A stretch of 64,000 bases of DNA from contig JAJYLH010000028.1 of assembly GCA_021787845.1 (NCBI GenBank), positions 1 to 64,000 of the forward strand, written 5' to 3'. Under the pieces are notes generated by a model, which saw only the letters and a list, made by a program, of their open reading frames with translations, was not told the origin of the DNA and ran no database searches. The position numbers and the translations under genes are program-made. Source of the stretch: Myxococcales bacterium. GTDB taxonomy: Bacteria; Myxococcota; Myxococcia; Myxococcales; JAJYLH01. Position 1 is the stretch's first letter, and each line of letters begins with the position of its first letter. This document shows, piece after piece, positions 16,853 through 25,386 of this stretch.

Positions 16853-18034
16853 TCAGCGTGTAGTCGCCTGGAGCAGCTCGAAACCCGCGCCGGTCGGCTG
16901 GAGTCCCTGGACGTTCGACAGGTCGAGCACGGCCTCGCCATCGGGAAGCGTCCAGTAGACGTTGGCGCGCGCGTAGCCGGTCGTGCTCAGCCGGGGGAAA
17001 TCGAGCAGCGGTTGCCACGAGCTGCCGTCGGGGCTCCCGAAGAGGTGCGCGCTCACGTCGCCGGACGCGTAGACGGTGCCGTCCTCTTCGCGGGTGACGC
17101 CCATCAGGTAGCCGCCGCCCGCGCGCAAGAGCGAATAGGACGGGCCCGGCAGCGGGGCAATCACGTCGGGGCTCCCGCTTTGTGGCACGAGCTCGATGCC
17201 CGGAACCGCCGGAGCGAAGACCGCGTCCCGGCCGAAGAGGAGCCCGGCGGGGGTCACCAGCGCATCGACGCCCACCCCGTCGGGGCTGCCCACCACCTGG
17301 TCGAACGTGTCGCCGCCATCGGTCGAACGCAGGAGGCCGCCGGTGCTGTCTCCGAGGAGCGCCCAGAGGGTGCCGCTCGGGGCGTCGGCGACGAGACCGT
17401 GGACGTGGCGGCGGTTCAGGAAGACGTGGCGGACGGACCAGGTCCTCCCGTCGTCGCCGCTCGCCCACAGATGGACCGGCGCGATCTTGGCGAAGACCTG
17501 GTATTCGCCGAAGAAGACGGTGCCGCCGAGCTGGACGACGTTGTGCGGCTGGAGCATCCGGTAGGCGCCGAGGAAGAGCACGTCGCTCCACGATGCGCCA
17601 TCGTCGTCCGAGCGGTCGAGGAAGTTCCCGGTCGGGCGCGAGACCCAGGCGAGCAGGGTCCCGTCGGGCAGGACGGAAAGGCAGCGGAAATCGCCGTCGG
17701 CGAGCTCTGCGCGGCGGGACCAGCTCTCGCCGTCGTCGGCGCTCGCCCACAGCTCGCTGTCGCCGGTCGCGAAGGCGGTCGCGAGCAGCTCGCCGTGGCC
17801 GTCGACCGCGCGGACGATGTGAGCGCTGTCGGTGCGCGTCACGGTGACGGCGATGGAGGTGGGCGCCAGTGCCTTCGGGCGCGGCGTGCTCGGGCTCGAC
17901 GAGGCGGCGCCAGGCCCGCTCGGCTGGGCCGTCTGCGTGGGGGCGGGCGACTGCTCCCCGCCGCCGGTCGAGATGCCGCTCGTCCCGCAGGCGGCCAGCG
18001 CTCCCAGGAGGCTCGCGCACACCCACGCTCGCAT
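16853..18034 (-). CDS. BNR/Asp-box beta-propeller lipoprotein
   Basis: This 393-residue exported protein has a signal peptide with lipobox (MRAWVCASLLGALAACG) and a long Pro/Ser/Thr linker (about 25-60). A propeller domain follows with Asp-box motifs SADDGESW, SDDDGASW, SGDDGRTW and STDGGDTF, one per blade. Such propellers occur in sialidases, sortilin-like and photosystem-assembly proteins; no sialidase Arg triad was identified, so a binding role is as likely as an enzymatic one. The ATG at 18034 has GGGGAGGG upstream. It is a single gene. Confidence 0.82.
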   Translation of the reverse strand: MRAWVCASLLGALAACGTSGISTGGGEQSPAPTQTAQPSGPGAASSSPSTPRPKALAPTSIAVTVTRTDSAHIVRAVDGHGELLATAFATGDSELWASADDGESWSRRAELADGDFRCLSVLPDGTLLAWVSRPTGNFLDRSDDDGASWSDVLFLGAYRMLQPHNVVQLGGTVFFGEYQVFAKIAPVHLWASGDDGRTWSVRHVFLNRRHVHGLVADAPSGTLWALLGDSTGGLLRSTDGGDTFDQVVGSPDGVGVDALVTPAGLLFGRDAVFAPAVPGIELVPQSGSPDVIAPLPGPSYSLLRAGGGYLMGVTREEDGTVYASGDVSAHLFGSPDGSSWQPLLDFPRLSTTGYARANVYWTLPDGEAVLDLSNVQGLQPTGAGFELLQATTR

Positions 18035-18251
18035 CGGCCGACCGCCCTCCCCGCCCGCTTGCGCGAGGCACGTCCTGCCGCACACGATGCATCGGCTCAC
18101 CGCCGAGCGCACCGGGACCCGCACGGCGATCGACGCGGCGTCCGGTCGGCCTCGCGACCTGCGATGCCCCGGCGAGGGCCGCGGGGGCGACGACCCGTGC
18201 CCTCCAGCGCAGGGCTTTCTGCCCGCCGGCGGCGCCTCCGCCAGAATCGGA

Positions 18252-18311
18252 GGACACGTGAGCGTCCGGGTGCAGGCATAGCCGCGGGAAGACCCGGACG
18301 CTCACGTGTCC
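18252..18311. repeat. Short copy of the CCGGACAC inverted-repeat family
   Basis: The arms GGACACGTGAGCGTCCGGG (18252 on) and CCCGGACGCTCACGTGTCC (to 18311) face each other with only about 20 bases between. This is a minimal version of the 175-190-bp elements at 1976 and 19146. The rest of 18035-18455 shows no gene. Confidence 0.8.
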
Positions 18312-18455
18312 AGAGCCCCGAGCGGCGCCCTCCACGCACATTCTGTCGAGGAGCCAGGACATTACCGGCGCCGGAGCGCGGACGAGGCGTCCGGTGCTCC
18401 GCTCAGGGCTCGCGAGACTCCGCATGCCCAACCTGAGACGACTGGGAATTCGAGC

Positions 18456-18625
18456 CTGAGAGGGTGTGGCCAAAACAACCGGCAGGCGGCAGGCCTCACC
18501 CGCTCGTCCCGAGCGCAATCGAGGGGCGAGCAGGTCAGGCCGGAGCGTGGCGCTCATCCCTCGAATGCGCTCGGGATGAGCGGATCTTCTCCCAGCGCGT
18601 CGATCTCTTGGCCACACCCTCTCAG
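18456..18625. repeat. 170-bp element with perfect 18-bp terminal inverted repeats
   Basis: CTGAGAGGGTGTGGCCAA at 18456-18473 is repeated as its exact reverse complement at 18608-18625. Between them lies a complete CGCTCATCC-family repeat (18500-18583). The right-hand terminal repeat contains the stop codon of the dsrE2-like gene (18622-18624). It has no coding capacity and looks like a MITE-like element that has a second repeat nested in it. Confidence 0.88.
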
Positions 18626-19098
18626 ATGAACATGTTCAGGTTCGCCTGGTCGGCGGCGCCGAGGTAGGTGCCGACGCCGGCGAGCTCGATGCCGTCGATC
18701 AGCTCCTCCTTCTTGATGCCCATCACGTCCATCGTCATGGTGCAGGCGATGAGCTTGATTCCCTGCTCGCGGGCGGTGTCCATCAGCTTCTGGAGCGACA
18801 TCACGTTGTGCTTCTTCATCGCGCTCTTCATCATCGCCGTGCCCATGCCGCCCATGTTCATCTTCGACAGCACCACCTTGTCCGGCCCGCGCGGCATCAT
18901 CCAGCCGAACATCTTTTCCATGAACGTCTTCTTCACCGCCACGCCCTCGGGCTTGCGCAGGAGGTTCAACGCCCAGAAGGTGAAGAACATCGTCACCTCG
19001 TCGCCCATCGCCGCGGCCCCGTTCGCGATGATGAACGCCGCCATCGCCCGGTCCAGGTCGTTCGAGAAAACGATCAGCGTCTTCTTCGTGGTGTCCAT
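18622..19098 (-). CDS. DsrE2-type sulfur-carrier protein
   Basis: This 158-residue protein of the DsrE/DsrF-like family, DsrE2 branch (DrsE_2 domain), has the N-terminal strand LIVFSNDLDRAMAAFIIANG and the Met-rich middle (MGGMGTAMMKS). The single conserved Cys119 (KLIACTMTMDVMGI) is the residue that carries persulfide sulfur in the family. In sulfur oxidisers DsrE2 receives or donates sulfur to TusA; here TusA lies at the other end of the same-strand cluster. A strong AAGGAG precedes the ATG at 19098. The stop codon lies inside the terminal repeat of the 170-bp element. Confidence 0.88.
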   Translation of the reverse strand: MDTTKKTLIVFSNDLDRAMAAFIIANGAAAMGDEVTMFFTFWALNLLRKPEGVAVKKTFMEKMFGWMMPRGPDKVVLSKMNMGGMGTAMMKSAMKKHNVMSLQKLMDTAREQGIKLIACTMTMDVMGIKKEELIDGIELAGVGTYLGAADQANLNMFI

Positions 19099-19145
19099 GG
19101 TGGTTCTCCTTGTCTCTCCTCGGCGGTCACGCCGCCGGAATCTCG

Positions 19146-19320
19146 TTGGAGCCGGACACGTGAGTGTCCGGGTTGGACACGGCCCGCAAACGAGGATTGT
19201 AGGGCGGGGGCTTGTCCCCCGCCGTTCGGGGCGCCGCCAGCATGCGGCCGGGGACAAGCCCCCGCCCCACGGTGCTTGATGTCCCTACCTGCACCCGGAC
19301 GCTCACGTGTCCGGCTCCAA
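19146..19320. repeat. 175-bp inverted-repeat element (CCGGACAC family)
   Basis: The ends TTGGAGCCGGACACGTGAG (19146) and its inverse (to 19320) match the element at 1976-2165. The internal TAGGGCGGGGGCTTGTCC hairpin pair is shared as well. It fills the whole gap between the QmoC-like stop (19324) and the DsrE2 start region. It therefore forms a strong stem-loop block in the transcript and may act as a terminator, processing site or stability element. Confidence 0.85.
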
Positions 19321-19323
19321 TTC

Positions 19324-20484
19324 TCATCCTGGTCCCGCTTCCTTTTCCTTTCCGCGCGCGACGAAGAACAGCGCCACCGGCCGGTAAATCGCGTGGGCGA
19401 ACTTCGTGAACGGCAACAGCAACATCAGCTCCATCGCGATGGACACGTGAACGAGGAACACCCAATAGCCCCACGCCGGCGCGTGCGGAAGGTACAGCGC
19501 GAGCTCGATGCCGAAGCCCGTGACGCCGGTGATCCACAAGAGCGTCAGGAGCAGCCAGTCCGCGAAGGTGGAGTCGCTCGCCGAGCGGTTCGCCTTCCGG
19601 AGGCGATCGACGATGAGCATCGTGGTGCCGTAGATCAGAGCGAGCCCGGCGAGCGTTCCCAAAAGGCGGACCGGATACCAGATGGGGACCTCGGCGCCCG
19701 TCGGTTTGACGTGGATCAGCGCGAGCCCGTAGTCGATAATCGTCGCCGCGAAGAGACCGAGGAAACCCCACATGGTCATCGCGTGGATGAGCCAGCGCTT
19801 GCGGTACCAGGGCGAAGCCTCTTGCGCGGTCTGGCAGTCGGAGCGGTAGCGCTTCTGGCCCAGCGACTCGGTCCAGAGCGCGCTCCACCATGCCTTGCCC
19901 GCGCCGCGGCCGACGACGCTTCCGAGCGACAGTCCTTCCTTCTTGGCGATGCTGCGCGCCGCCGAGAGGATGCCGGCGAGCCCCGCGAGGCCGACGAGGG
20001 CCATCACCGCGACGCCGGTGTAGTGGATCAGCGGCTCGGGGATGAAGTCGAAGAGCTTGAGCGCGCTCGCGTGCTGCGGCCCATGCTCGCGGTACATGAA
20101 GAGGGCGAAGAACGCCGCGAGGACGAGGGCGATCAGGGTTCCCAGCACGGGCTTGGTGTACATCGTCTTTGCGAGCCGGGTCTTGTCGTAGCTCGCGATG
20201 GCGTAGCGGCGCGCGGCGGCCATGAAGCCGCCCGGGTCCGCCTGCGTCGGGCAGGTGTCCGAGCATTCACCGCAGTAGAAGCAGGTCCAGAGCTCCTTGC
20301 TCGAGAGCAGCGCGTCCTTCATGCCGACTTGCGCGTAGCGAATGAGCCGGCGCGGGAAGGTGCCGTCGTTCGACGACAGCGGGCACATCGCGGTACACTG
20401 ACCGCAACTGAAGCAGGCGGAGACGTCGGCGGCCCCGAACCGCTTCACGTCGTCGATGAGTCCGACATCCACGAGCGCGCTCAT
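19324..20484 (-). CDS. QmoC-like membrane subunit (HdrC-ferredoxin fused to cytochrome b)
   Basis: This 386-residue protein has an N-terminal HdrC-like ferredoxin part with two 4Fe-4S motifs (CFSCGQCTAMCP and CFYCGECSDTCP). It is followed by about six hydrophobic segments of a NarI/HdrE-type cytochrome b domain. This layout is that of QmoC, which passes electrons between the Qmo/Hdr complex and menaquinone. Candidate haem His residues lie in the helices (LIHYTGVAVM, WLIHAMTMWG, FLVHVSIAME). The ATG at 20484 overlaps the stop of the upstream small gene (ATGA). It is probably the membrane anchor for the HdrA proteins encoded just upstream. Confidence 0.88.
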   Translation of the reverse strand: MSALVDVGLIDDVKRFGAADVSACFSCGQCTAMCPLSSNDGTFPRRLIRYAQVGMKDALLSSKELWTCFYCGECSDTCPTQADPGGFMAAARRYAIASYDKTRLAKTMYTKPVLGTLIALVLAAFFALFMYREHGPQHASALKLFDFIPEPLIHYTGVAVMALVGLAGLAGILSAARSIAKKEGLSLGSVVGRGAGKAWWSALWTESLGQKRYRSDCQTAQEASPWYRKRWLIHAMTMWGFLGLFAATIIDYGLALIHVKPTGAEVPIWYPVRLLGTLAGLALIYGTTMLIVDRLRKANRSASDSTFADWLLLTLLWITGVTGFGIELALYLPHAPAWGYWVFLVHVSIAMELMLLLPFTKFAHAIYRPVALFFVARGKEKEAGPG

Positions 20485-20720
20485 GAGCGCACCTCCGGCG
20501 CGCCGTAACGGAAGTAGCCGTCCGTCGCTTCTTTCGACTCTTTGAGCTTCCCGTAACGGCGCATGCCCATTACCCAGAAGACCACCTCGTCCGCCGGGCG
20601 GCTGATGGCGGTCGCGATTTCCGGGATCGTCATCGGTCCCAGCTTGACCGCGGCCAGGATTTCCCGCTGCATCACCGGCTCTTCGCGGATCACTTCCCGG
20701 ATGTCCCGAATGGTGTTCAT
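20481..20720 (-). CDS. Small winged-helix-like protein of the Hdr/Qmo cluster
   Basis: This 79-residue protein has a segment that looks like a helix-turn-helix (MTIPEIATAISRPADEVVFW) followed by VMGMRRYGKLKES and the tail GYFRYG. It is translationally coupled to the QmoC-like gene by an ATGA overlap. Small proteins of this shape are often found directly before QmoC/HdrC genes, where they are more likely an accessory or structural factor than a DNA-binding regulator; its role is unknown. GGGAG precedes the ATG at 20720. Confidence 0.75.
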   Translation of the reverse strand: MNTIRDIREVIREEPVMQREILAAVKLGPMTIPEIATAISRPADEVVFWVMGMRRYGKLKESKEATDGYFRYGAPEVRS

Positions 20721-20762
20721 GCAAACTCCCGTCTAAAGTACCTACTCTTGCGGAGCGAAAAA

Positions 20763-20842
20763 CCGCTCGTCCTGAGCGTAGTCGAAGGGCGAGCGGTCTT
20801 TCGCGGGGGCGCTCATCCTTCGACTGCGCTCAGGATGAGCGG
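20763..20842. repeat. Repeat of the CGCTCATCCCGAGCGC family
   Basis: This is a full 80-bp copy with arms CCGCTCGTCCTGAGCG and its inverse. A further half arm lies at 20851-20867. It separates the HdrA2 gene (stop at 20903) from the small winged-helix-like gene within what otherwise looks like one operon. Confidence 0.8.
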
Positions 20843-20902
20843 AAGGGAAACGCTCAGGATGAGCGGAGTGGGTTGTCGCCGCGTGTCTCGAGAAGTGCTG
20901 CC

Positions 20903-22654
20903 TCATGCCGCTTTCTCCTCGAGCATGCCGTCGATGGCCGCGCGAATCTGCGCGTCGGTGTAGCCCTTCAAGTCGATGGCGTTCTCCGGGCAGGCGGGCG
21001 CGCATCCGCCGCAGCCCTTGCAGGTCGACGCACTGATCTCCGCGACCTCGCGCCCGTCGGCCGCGACCTTGGCGATGGCCGAGTAGGGGCAGACCTCGAC
21101 GCACTTGCCGCACCAGGTGCAGGCGCTGGCGTTGACGGTCGCGACCAGCGGGTCCAGCTCGGCGAAGCCCTTCTTCAGAATCGCCGCGCTCTGGGTCACC
21201 GCTGCCAGGCCCGAGGCCACCGACTCCGATGCGCTCTTCGGACCCTGGCAGGCGCCGGCGATCAACACGCCGTCGACCACCGTCTCCACCGGCCGCAGCT
21301 TCGGGTGAATCTCGTTGAAGAAGCCGTCGGTGCCGACCGGCACCTTGAGCAGCGTCATCAGCTCGTTGTTCTTGCGCGGCACCATCCCGGTCACCAGCAC
21401 CACGAGGTCGGCCGGAATCGTCAGCTCCTCGCCGCCGGTCAGCGTGTCGCGGGTGGTGACCTTCAGCTTGCCATCATCGCCCAGCGCGACCACCGGCGGC
21501 GCGTCGTCCGCGAACTTCATGTAGACCGCGCCGCTCTCGCGCGAGTCGGTGTACATGAGCTCGAACTTCCCGTAGGTGCGGATGTCGCGATAGAGATGGT
21601 ACTGATGCACGCCTGGCTCCGGCGGGGGACGAGCCCCCGCCCTACCGAGCTCGGCGACCCTCAGCGAGGCGTGCGCGGTGGCGGCGCAGCAGAAGCGGGA
21701 GCAGTACTCGTGTCCGCTCGGCTGCCGGCTACCGACGCAGTAGATGTAGGCGATGGTCTTGACCCGCTTGCCGCGGTAGGTCAGTGGCCCCGGCGAGGCA
21801 TCGATCATCGCTTTGAACTCGGGGAGCGTGACCACGCCGTCGGTGCCGAAGCCGAACTCGCCCGGCTCGGGTTGGTAGGTGTCGAAGCCGGTCGCGACGA
21901 CGATGGAGCCGACGTCGACCTGCAGCTCCTTGGCCGGCGTCTCATCGAGGCGAACCGTCGCCACGTAGTTGCCGAAGCTGCCGGACTTCGCGACCAGCTC
22001 GGCGTTGGTGTAGACCGTGATTGCGGGCCGCTTCTGGATTTCGGCCACCAGCGCGGCGATGAGATCGGTGCCCTTGCGGTTGCGGGCGTACATCGCGCCG
22101 AACTGGCCCACCCAGCCGCCGAGCTTCTTCTCGCGCTCGACCAGGAACACCTGCAGCCCCACGTCGGCGAGCCCGATGGCCGCGCGCAGGCCCGCAATTC
22201 CTGCGCCGACGACCATCGCTTTTTGCGTGGTCTGGACCACCATCGGCTCCAGCGGCACCGACAGGCGGCTGCGCGCGATGCCGGCCTTGACGAGACCGGT
22301 CGCCTTGAGCGTCGCGCCCTCGTGGTTGTCGGTGTGCGCCCAGGAGCACTGCTCGCGGATGTTGACCTGGTTGTACGTGTAGGGGTTCAGGCCCGCGCGC
22401 TTGGCGACGCCGCGGAAGGTCGTCGTGTGCAGCTTGGGCGAGCACGACGCGACCACCAGCCCGTCGAGCTTCTGCTCCTTGATGTCGGCCGCCATCTCCT
22501 GCTGCGTGGCGTCGGAGCACGCGAACATCGTGTGCTTGGCGACCACCACTCCGGGCGCGCCCTGGACGGTGCCGACCACCCGCTCCACGTCCACGTAGTC
22601 CGAGATGTTTCCGCCGCAGTGGCAGACGTAAACGCCGATTCGCCGCTCGCTCAT
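20903..22654 (-). CDS. HdrA-like FAD/iron-sulfur subunit (HdrA2, QmoA/QmoB-like)
   Basis: This 583-residue HdrA-family flavoprotein should hold FAD and several iron-sulfur clusters and move electrons within a heterodisulfide-reductase-like complex. An N-terminal HdrA segment (RIGVYVCHCGGNISDYVDV) leads to the FAD-binding motif VVGAGIAGLRAAIGLADVG with the downstream KKLGGWVGQFG. The Cys region YCVGSRQPSGHEYCSRFCC follows, and two C-terminal ferredoxin motifs (CTWCGKCVEVCP, CKGCGGCAPACP) close the protein. A 16-residue insert (VAELGRAGARPPPEPG) interrupts the conserved stretch between TAHASLR and VHQYHLYRDIRTYGK. It is encoded by a dispersed palindrome. The ATG overlaps the stop of the HdrA-GltD gene (ATGA). 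Confidence 0.9.
   Translation of the reverse strand: MSERRIGVYVCHCGGNISDYVDVERVVGTVQGAPGVVVAKHTMFACSDATQQEMAADIKEQKLDGLVVASCSPKLHTTTFRGVAKRAGLNPYTYNQVNIREQCSWAHTDNHEGATLKATGLVKAGIARSRLSVPLEPMVVQTTQKAMVVGAGIAGLRAAIGLADVGLQVFLVEREKKLGGWVGQFGAMYARNRKGTDLIAALVAEIQKRPAITVYTNAELVAKSGSFGNYVATVRLDETPAKELQVDVGSIVVATGFDTYQPEPGEFGFGTDGVVTLPEFKAMIDASPGPLTYRGKRVKTIAYIYCVGSRQPSGHEYCSRFCCAATAHASLRVAELGRAGARPPPEPGVHQYHLYRDIRTYGKFELMYTDSRESGAVYMKFADDAPPVVALGDDGKLKVTTRDTLTGGEELTIPADLVVLVTGMVPRKNNELMTLLKVPVGTDGFFNEIHPKLRPVETVVDGVLIAGACQGPKSASESVASGLAAVTQSAAILKKGFAELDPLVATVNASACTWCGKCVEVCPYSAIAKVAADGREVAEISASTCKGCGGCAPACPENAIDLKGYTDAQIRAAIDGMLEEKAA
21615..21660. repeat. Intergenic-type palindrome inserted in frame inside HdrA2
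   Basis: The core GGCGGGGGACGAGCCCCCGC (21621-21640) is a hairpin with 8-bp arms. It belongs to the TAGGGCGGGGGCTTGTCC family seen in the elements at 1976-2165 and 19146-19320. Here it is read through as about 16 codons without stop, between two conserved HdrA segments. Confidence 0.8.
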
Positions 22655-25386
22655 GCCAGCACCTTCATTTTCGCCTGCGTGGTTTCCCGTTGCGCTTGGG
22701 CCTGCTCTTCCAAATGCGCCGCGACCTGCGCCGCCGCCGCGCCGGCGTGGAGGATGGAGTCCACGATGTCCTTCGCGCCCGACGCGGTTCCGGCCACGAA
22801 AACGCCCGGGATGTTCGTCCGACCCGGGTTCAGGTCCTCGTCCAGCTCGGCCACGTAGGAGTAGTCGTCGAGCGCGAGCTTCTCCTCGGGGAAGAGCCCG
22901 ACCGGATCCTTGTTCGGCTGCACGCCGACCGCCAGGACCACGAGGTCGTACTCGGCCTCGACCAGGTTGCCGCCGTTCTCGATGTCTTCGTAACGCACGA
23001 CGAGGTTGCCGTCGTCCTTCTCGGAAATCTTCGCGACCCGGCCCTTGACGTACGTCGCGCCCATCGACTTCGCCTGGTCGTAGAACTCCTCGTAGCGCTT
23101 GCCCGCCGCGCGGATGTCCATGTAGTGGACCGTGACGTCGGCCAGCGGCAGGGCTCCCATGATGAGCTGGTTCTGCTTCACCGAATACATGCAGCAGAAC
23201 TTGGAGCACAGTGGGTTGTCGACGGTCTTGTCCCGCGAGCCCGTACACATGATGTACGCGATGCGCTCCGGCACCTTGCCGTCACCCGGCCGGAGGATGG
23301 TGTTGAACGGCCGCGTCGGCGCGAGGAGCCGGTCCATCTGCATCGCGGTGATGACGTTGGGGTACTTGCCGAACCCGTACTGCGGCTTCAGGTCCGCGGC
23401 GAAGAGCTTGTAGCCCGTGGACACGACCACCGCGCCGACCTCGACCTCCTGCTTCTTCTCTTTCATGTCGAGATGAATCGCGTCGGCCGGGCAGGTCTCG
23501 ACGCACTGGCCACACTCGGAGCAGACGCCGCAGTCGAGGCAGCCCCCCGAACCGGCTCGCGCCTCCGCTTCGGTCATCGGCGGCTCGATTTCCGCGAAGT
23601 CTTGCGGATGCGCCGACAGCGGGAGGCTCAGCTTGATCACCTTACGCGGCGTGTAGCTCTTCTGCCGCGCCAGGACCTGCGACTTGTCCATCACCCCGAG
23701 CCGGTCGTCGATGCCTTCGAAGGCGCCGAGCTCGAGGCCTCGCAGGTAACGGTCGATCATGTACGCCGCGCGGTTTCCCTTGCCGACCGCCGTCGCGATG
23801 GACGTCGGCCCATCGACCGCGTCGCCCGCCGCGAAGACCCAGGGCAACGACGTTTGCAGCGTCTGCGGATTCGCTTGCAGCGCCCGCGATCCGTTCGGCG
23901 CGAGCTTCGGGAAGGCCGCGGTGTCGACCCCCATGCCGATCGCGACAATCGCCAGGTCGCAACGGATGCTCTGGCGATCACTGTCGTCGTATTGCGGCCG
24001 GAACTTGTGCTCCGCGTCGAAGACCGCCGTGCAGCGCTTGAGGTCCACCGCTTCGACCTCGAGGTTCCCGGTGAAGCCGGCGATGCCCCATCCGTCGTGG
24101 AGCTGCACGCTTTCGTCGAGCGCTTCCTTGACCTCCCAGGTGTGCGCCGGCATCTCGCCGCGCCGCTCCAGGCAAATCTGGTGTACCGCGGTCGCTCCCA
24201 GCCTCTGCGCGCTGCGGGCCGCGTCGATGGCCACGTTGCCGCCGCCGATGACCGCGACCGTCTTGCCTGCGAGGTTCGGCTTCGCGCCCAGCTTGATGTC
24301 GCGCAGGAAGCTCAGAGCGCTCTGCACACCCGCGAGATCCTCGCCATCGACGCGCAGCTTCGCCGAGCTCGGCGTGCCCGTCGCCACGCAGACCGCATCG
24401 AAACCGTCGCTGCGCAGCTTGTCGAGGTCGGTCACTCGCGTGCTCGTCGCAATCTCCACCCCCAGCGCCGTCACGTTGGCGATGTCGCGCTCGAGCGCCT
24501 CGACCGGCAGCCGGTACGAAGGTATCGACAGTCGCATCGCGCCGCCCGGCTGGGGCTCCGCTTCGAATATCTTGACGCCATAGCCCTGGCGCGCGAGCTG
24601 CCACGCCGCGGTCAAGCCCGCCGGCCCGGAACCGATGATCGCCACCCGCTTCCCGTTCGCCTGCGGCCGGTCGACGTTCGGAAGATCCTTGCGCCCGTAG
24701 TGCGTGTCCGCCGCGAACCGCTTCAGCCGGCGGATGGGAATCGGCGCCTCGAGCTCGCCGCGGGTACACTGATCTTCGCACGGCGCGTAGCAGGCCCGGC
24801 CGAGCGTCGCGACCAGCGGCGTCACGTCGGCCACGCGCTGGAAGGCCTCTTCGTACTTGCCCGAGCGGATGAGCGACACGTAGCCGTGCGTCTTGATGCC
24901 CGCCGGGCAGGTGTTGGTGCAGGGCGAGGTGCCTTGGCGCTCGATGACCGCTTTCTTCGGCACCGCCTGCGGGAACGGGATGTACGCCGCGCGCCGGGCG
25001 ACCAGGTCCGCGTTGAACTGGTCGGGCACCGCGACCGTGCAGGCCGTTTCGCACTGCTGGCAGCCGGTGCAGGCGGCCTCGTCGACGTAGCGCGCCTTCT
25101 GGCGTACCTGGACGTGGAAGCGGCCGTTCTTGTCGCGCCGGATGCCGTCCACCTCGCCGTAGGTCATCGCCGTGATGTTCGGATGATGGATGGTCGAGGC
25201 CATCTTCGGCGTGGAGATGCAGCTCGCGCAGTCCAAGGTCGGGAAGACCTTGCTCAGAAGGATCATCCGGCCGCCGACGCTGCCCTCGCGCTCGACCAGC
25301 AGGACCTTGTAGCCCATGTCGCCGAGCTTCAGCGCCGACTCCATCCCGCCGATGCCGCTTCCGACCACCAGAACGTCGTAGTCCAT
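22651..25386 (-). CDS. HdrA-like protein with an embedded GltD (NAD(P)H:FAD) module
   Basis: This is a 911-residue fusion. The first ~60 residues are an HdrA/QmoA FAD motif (VLVVGSGIGGMESALKLGD), with TLDCASC shortly after, then a cluster motif CTGCQQCETAC near 105. Next comes a complete GltD/NADPH-GOGAT-small-subunit-like module: its Cys-rich N part (CTNTCPAGIKTHGY, CYAPCEDQC), FAD motif VAIIGSGPAGLTAAWQL, NAD(P) motif VAVIGGGNVAIDAARSA and AAGDAVDGPTSIATAV. After it the HdrA fold resumes (CLDCGVCSECGQCVETCP, YIMCTGSRDKTVDNPLCSKF). Such a chain can take electrons directly from NAD(P)H, or reduce NAD(P)+, inside an Hdr/Qmo complex. Its ATG overlaps the MvhD-like stop by TGATG. Confidence 0.9.
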   Translation of the reverse strand: MDYDVLVVGSGIGGMESALKLGDMGYKVLLVEREGSVGGRMILLSKVFPTLDCASCISTPKMASTIHHPNITAMTYGEVDGIRRDKNGRFHVQVRQKARYVDEAACTGCQQCETACTVAVPDQFNADLVARRAAYIPFPQAVPKKAVIERQGTSPCTNTCPAGIKTHGYVSLIRSGKYEEAFQRVADVTPLVATLGRACYAPCEDQCTRGELEAPIPIRRLKRFAADTHYGRKDLPNVDRPQANGKRVAIIGSGPAGLTAAWQLARQGYGVKIFEAEPQPGGAMRLSIPSYRLPVEALERDIANVTALGVEIATSTRVTDLDKLRSDGFDAVCVATGTPSSAKLRVDGEDLAGVQSALSFLRDIKLGAKPNLAGKTVAVIGGGNVAIDAARSAQRLGATAVHQICLERRGEMPAHTWEVKEALDESVQLHDGWGIAGFTGNLEVEAVDLKRCTAVFDAEHKFRPQYDDSDRQSIRCDLAIVAIGMGVDTAAFPKLAPNGSRALQANPQTLQTSLPWVFAAGDAVDGPTSIATAVGKGNRAAYMIDRYLRGLELGAFEGIDDRLGVMDKSQVLARQKSYTPRKVIKLSLPLSAHPQDFAEIEPPMTEAEARAGSGGCLDCGVCSECGQCVETCPADAIHLDMKEKKQEVEVGAVVVSTGYKLFAADLKPQYGFGKYPNVITAMQMDRLLAPTRPFNTILRPGDGKVPERIAYIMCTGSRDKTVDNPLCSKFCCMYSVKQNQLIMGALPLADVTVHYMDIRAAGKRYEEFYDQAKSMGATYVKGRVAKISEKDDGNLVVRYEDIENGGNLVEAEYDLVVLAVGVQPNKDPVGLFPEEKLALDDYSYVAELDEDLNPGRTNIPGVFVAGTASGAKDIVDSILHAGAAAAQVAAHLEEQAQAQRETTQAKMKVLA

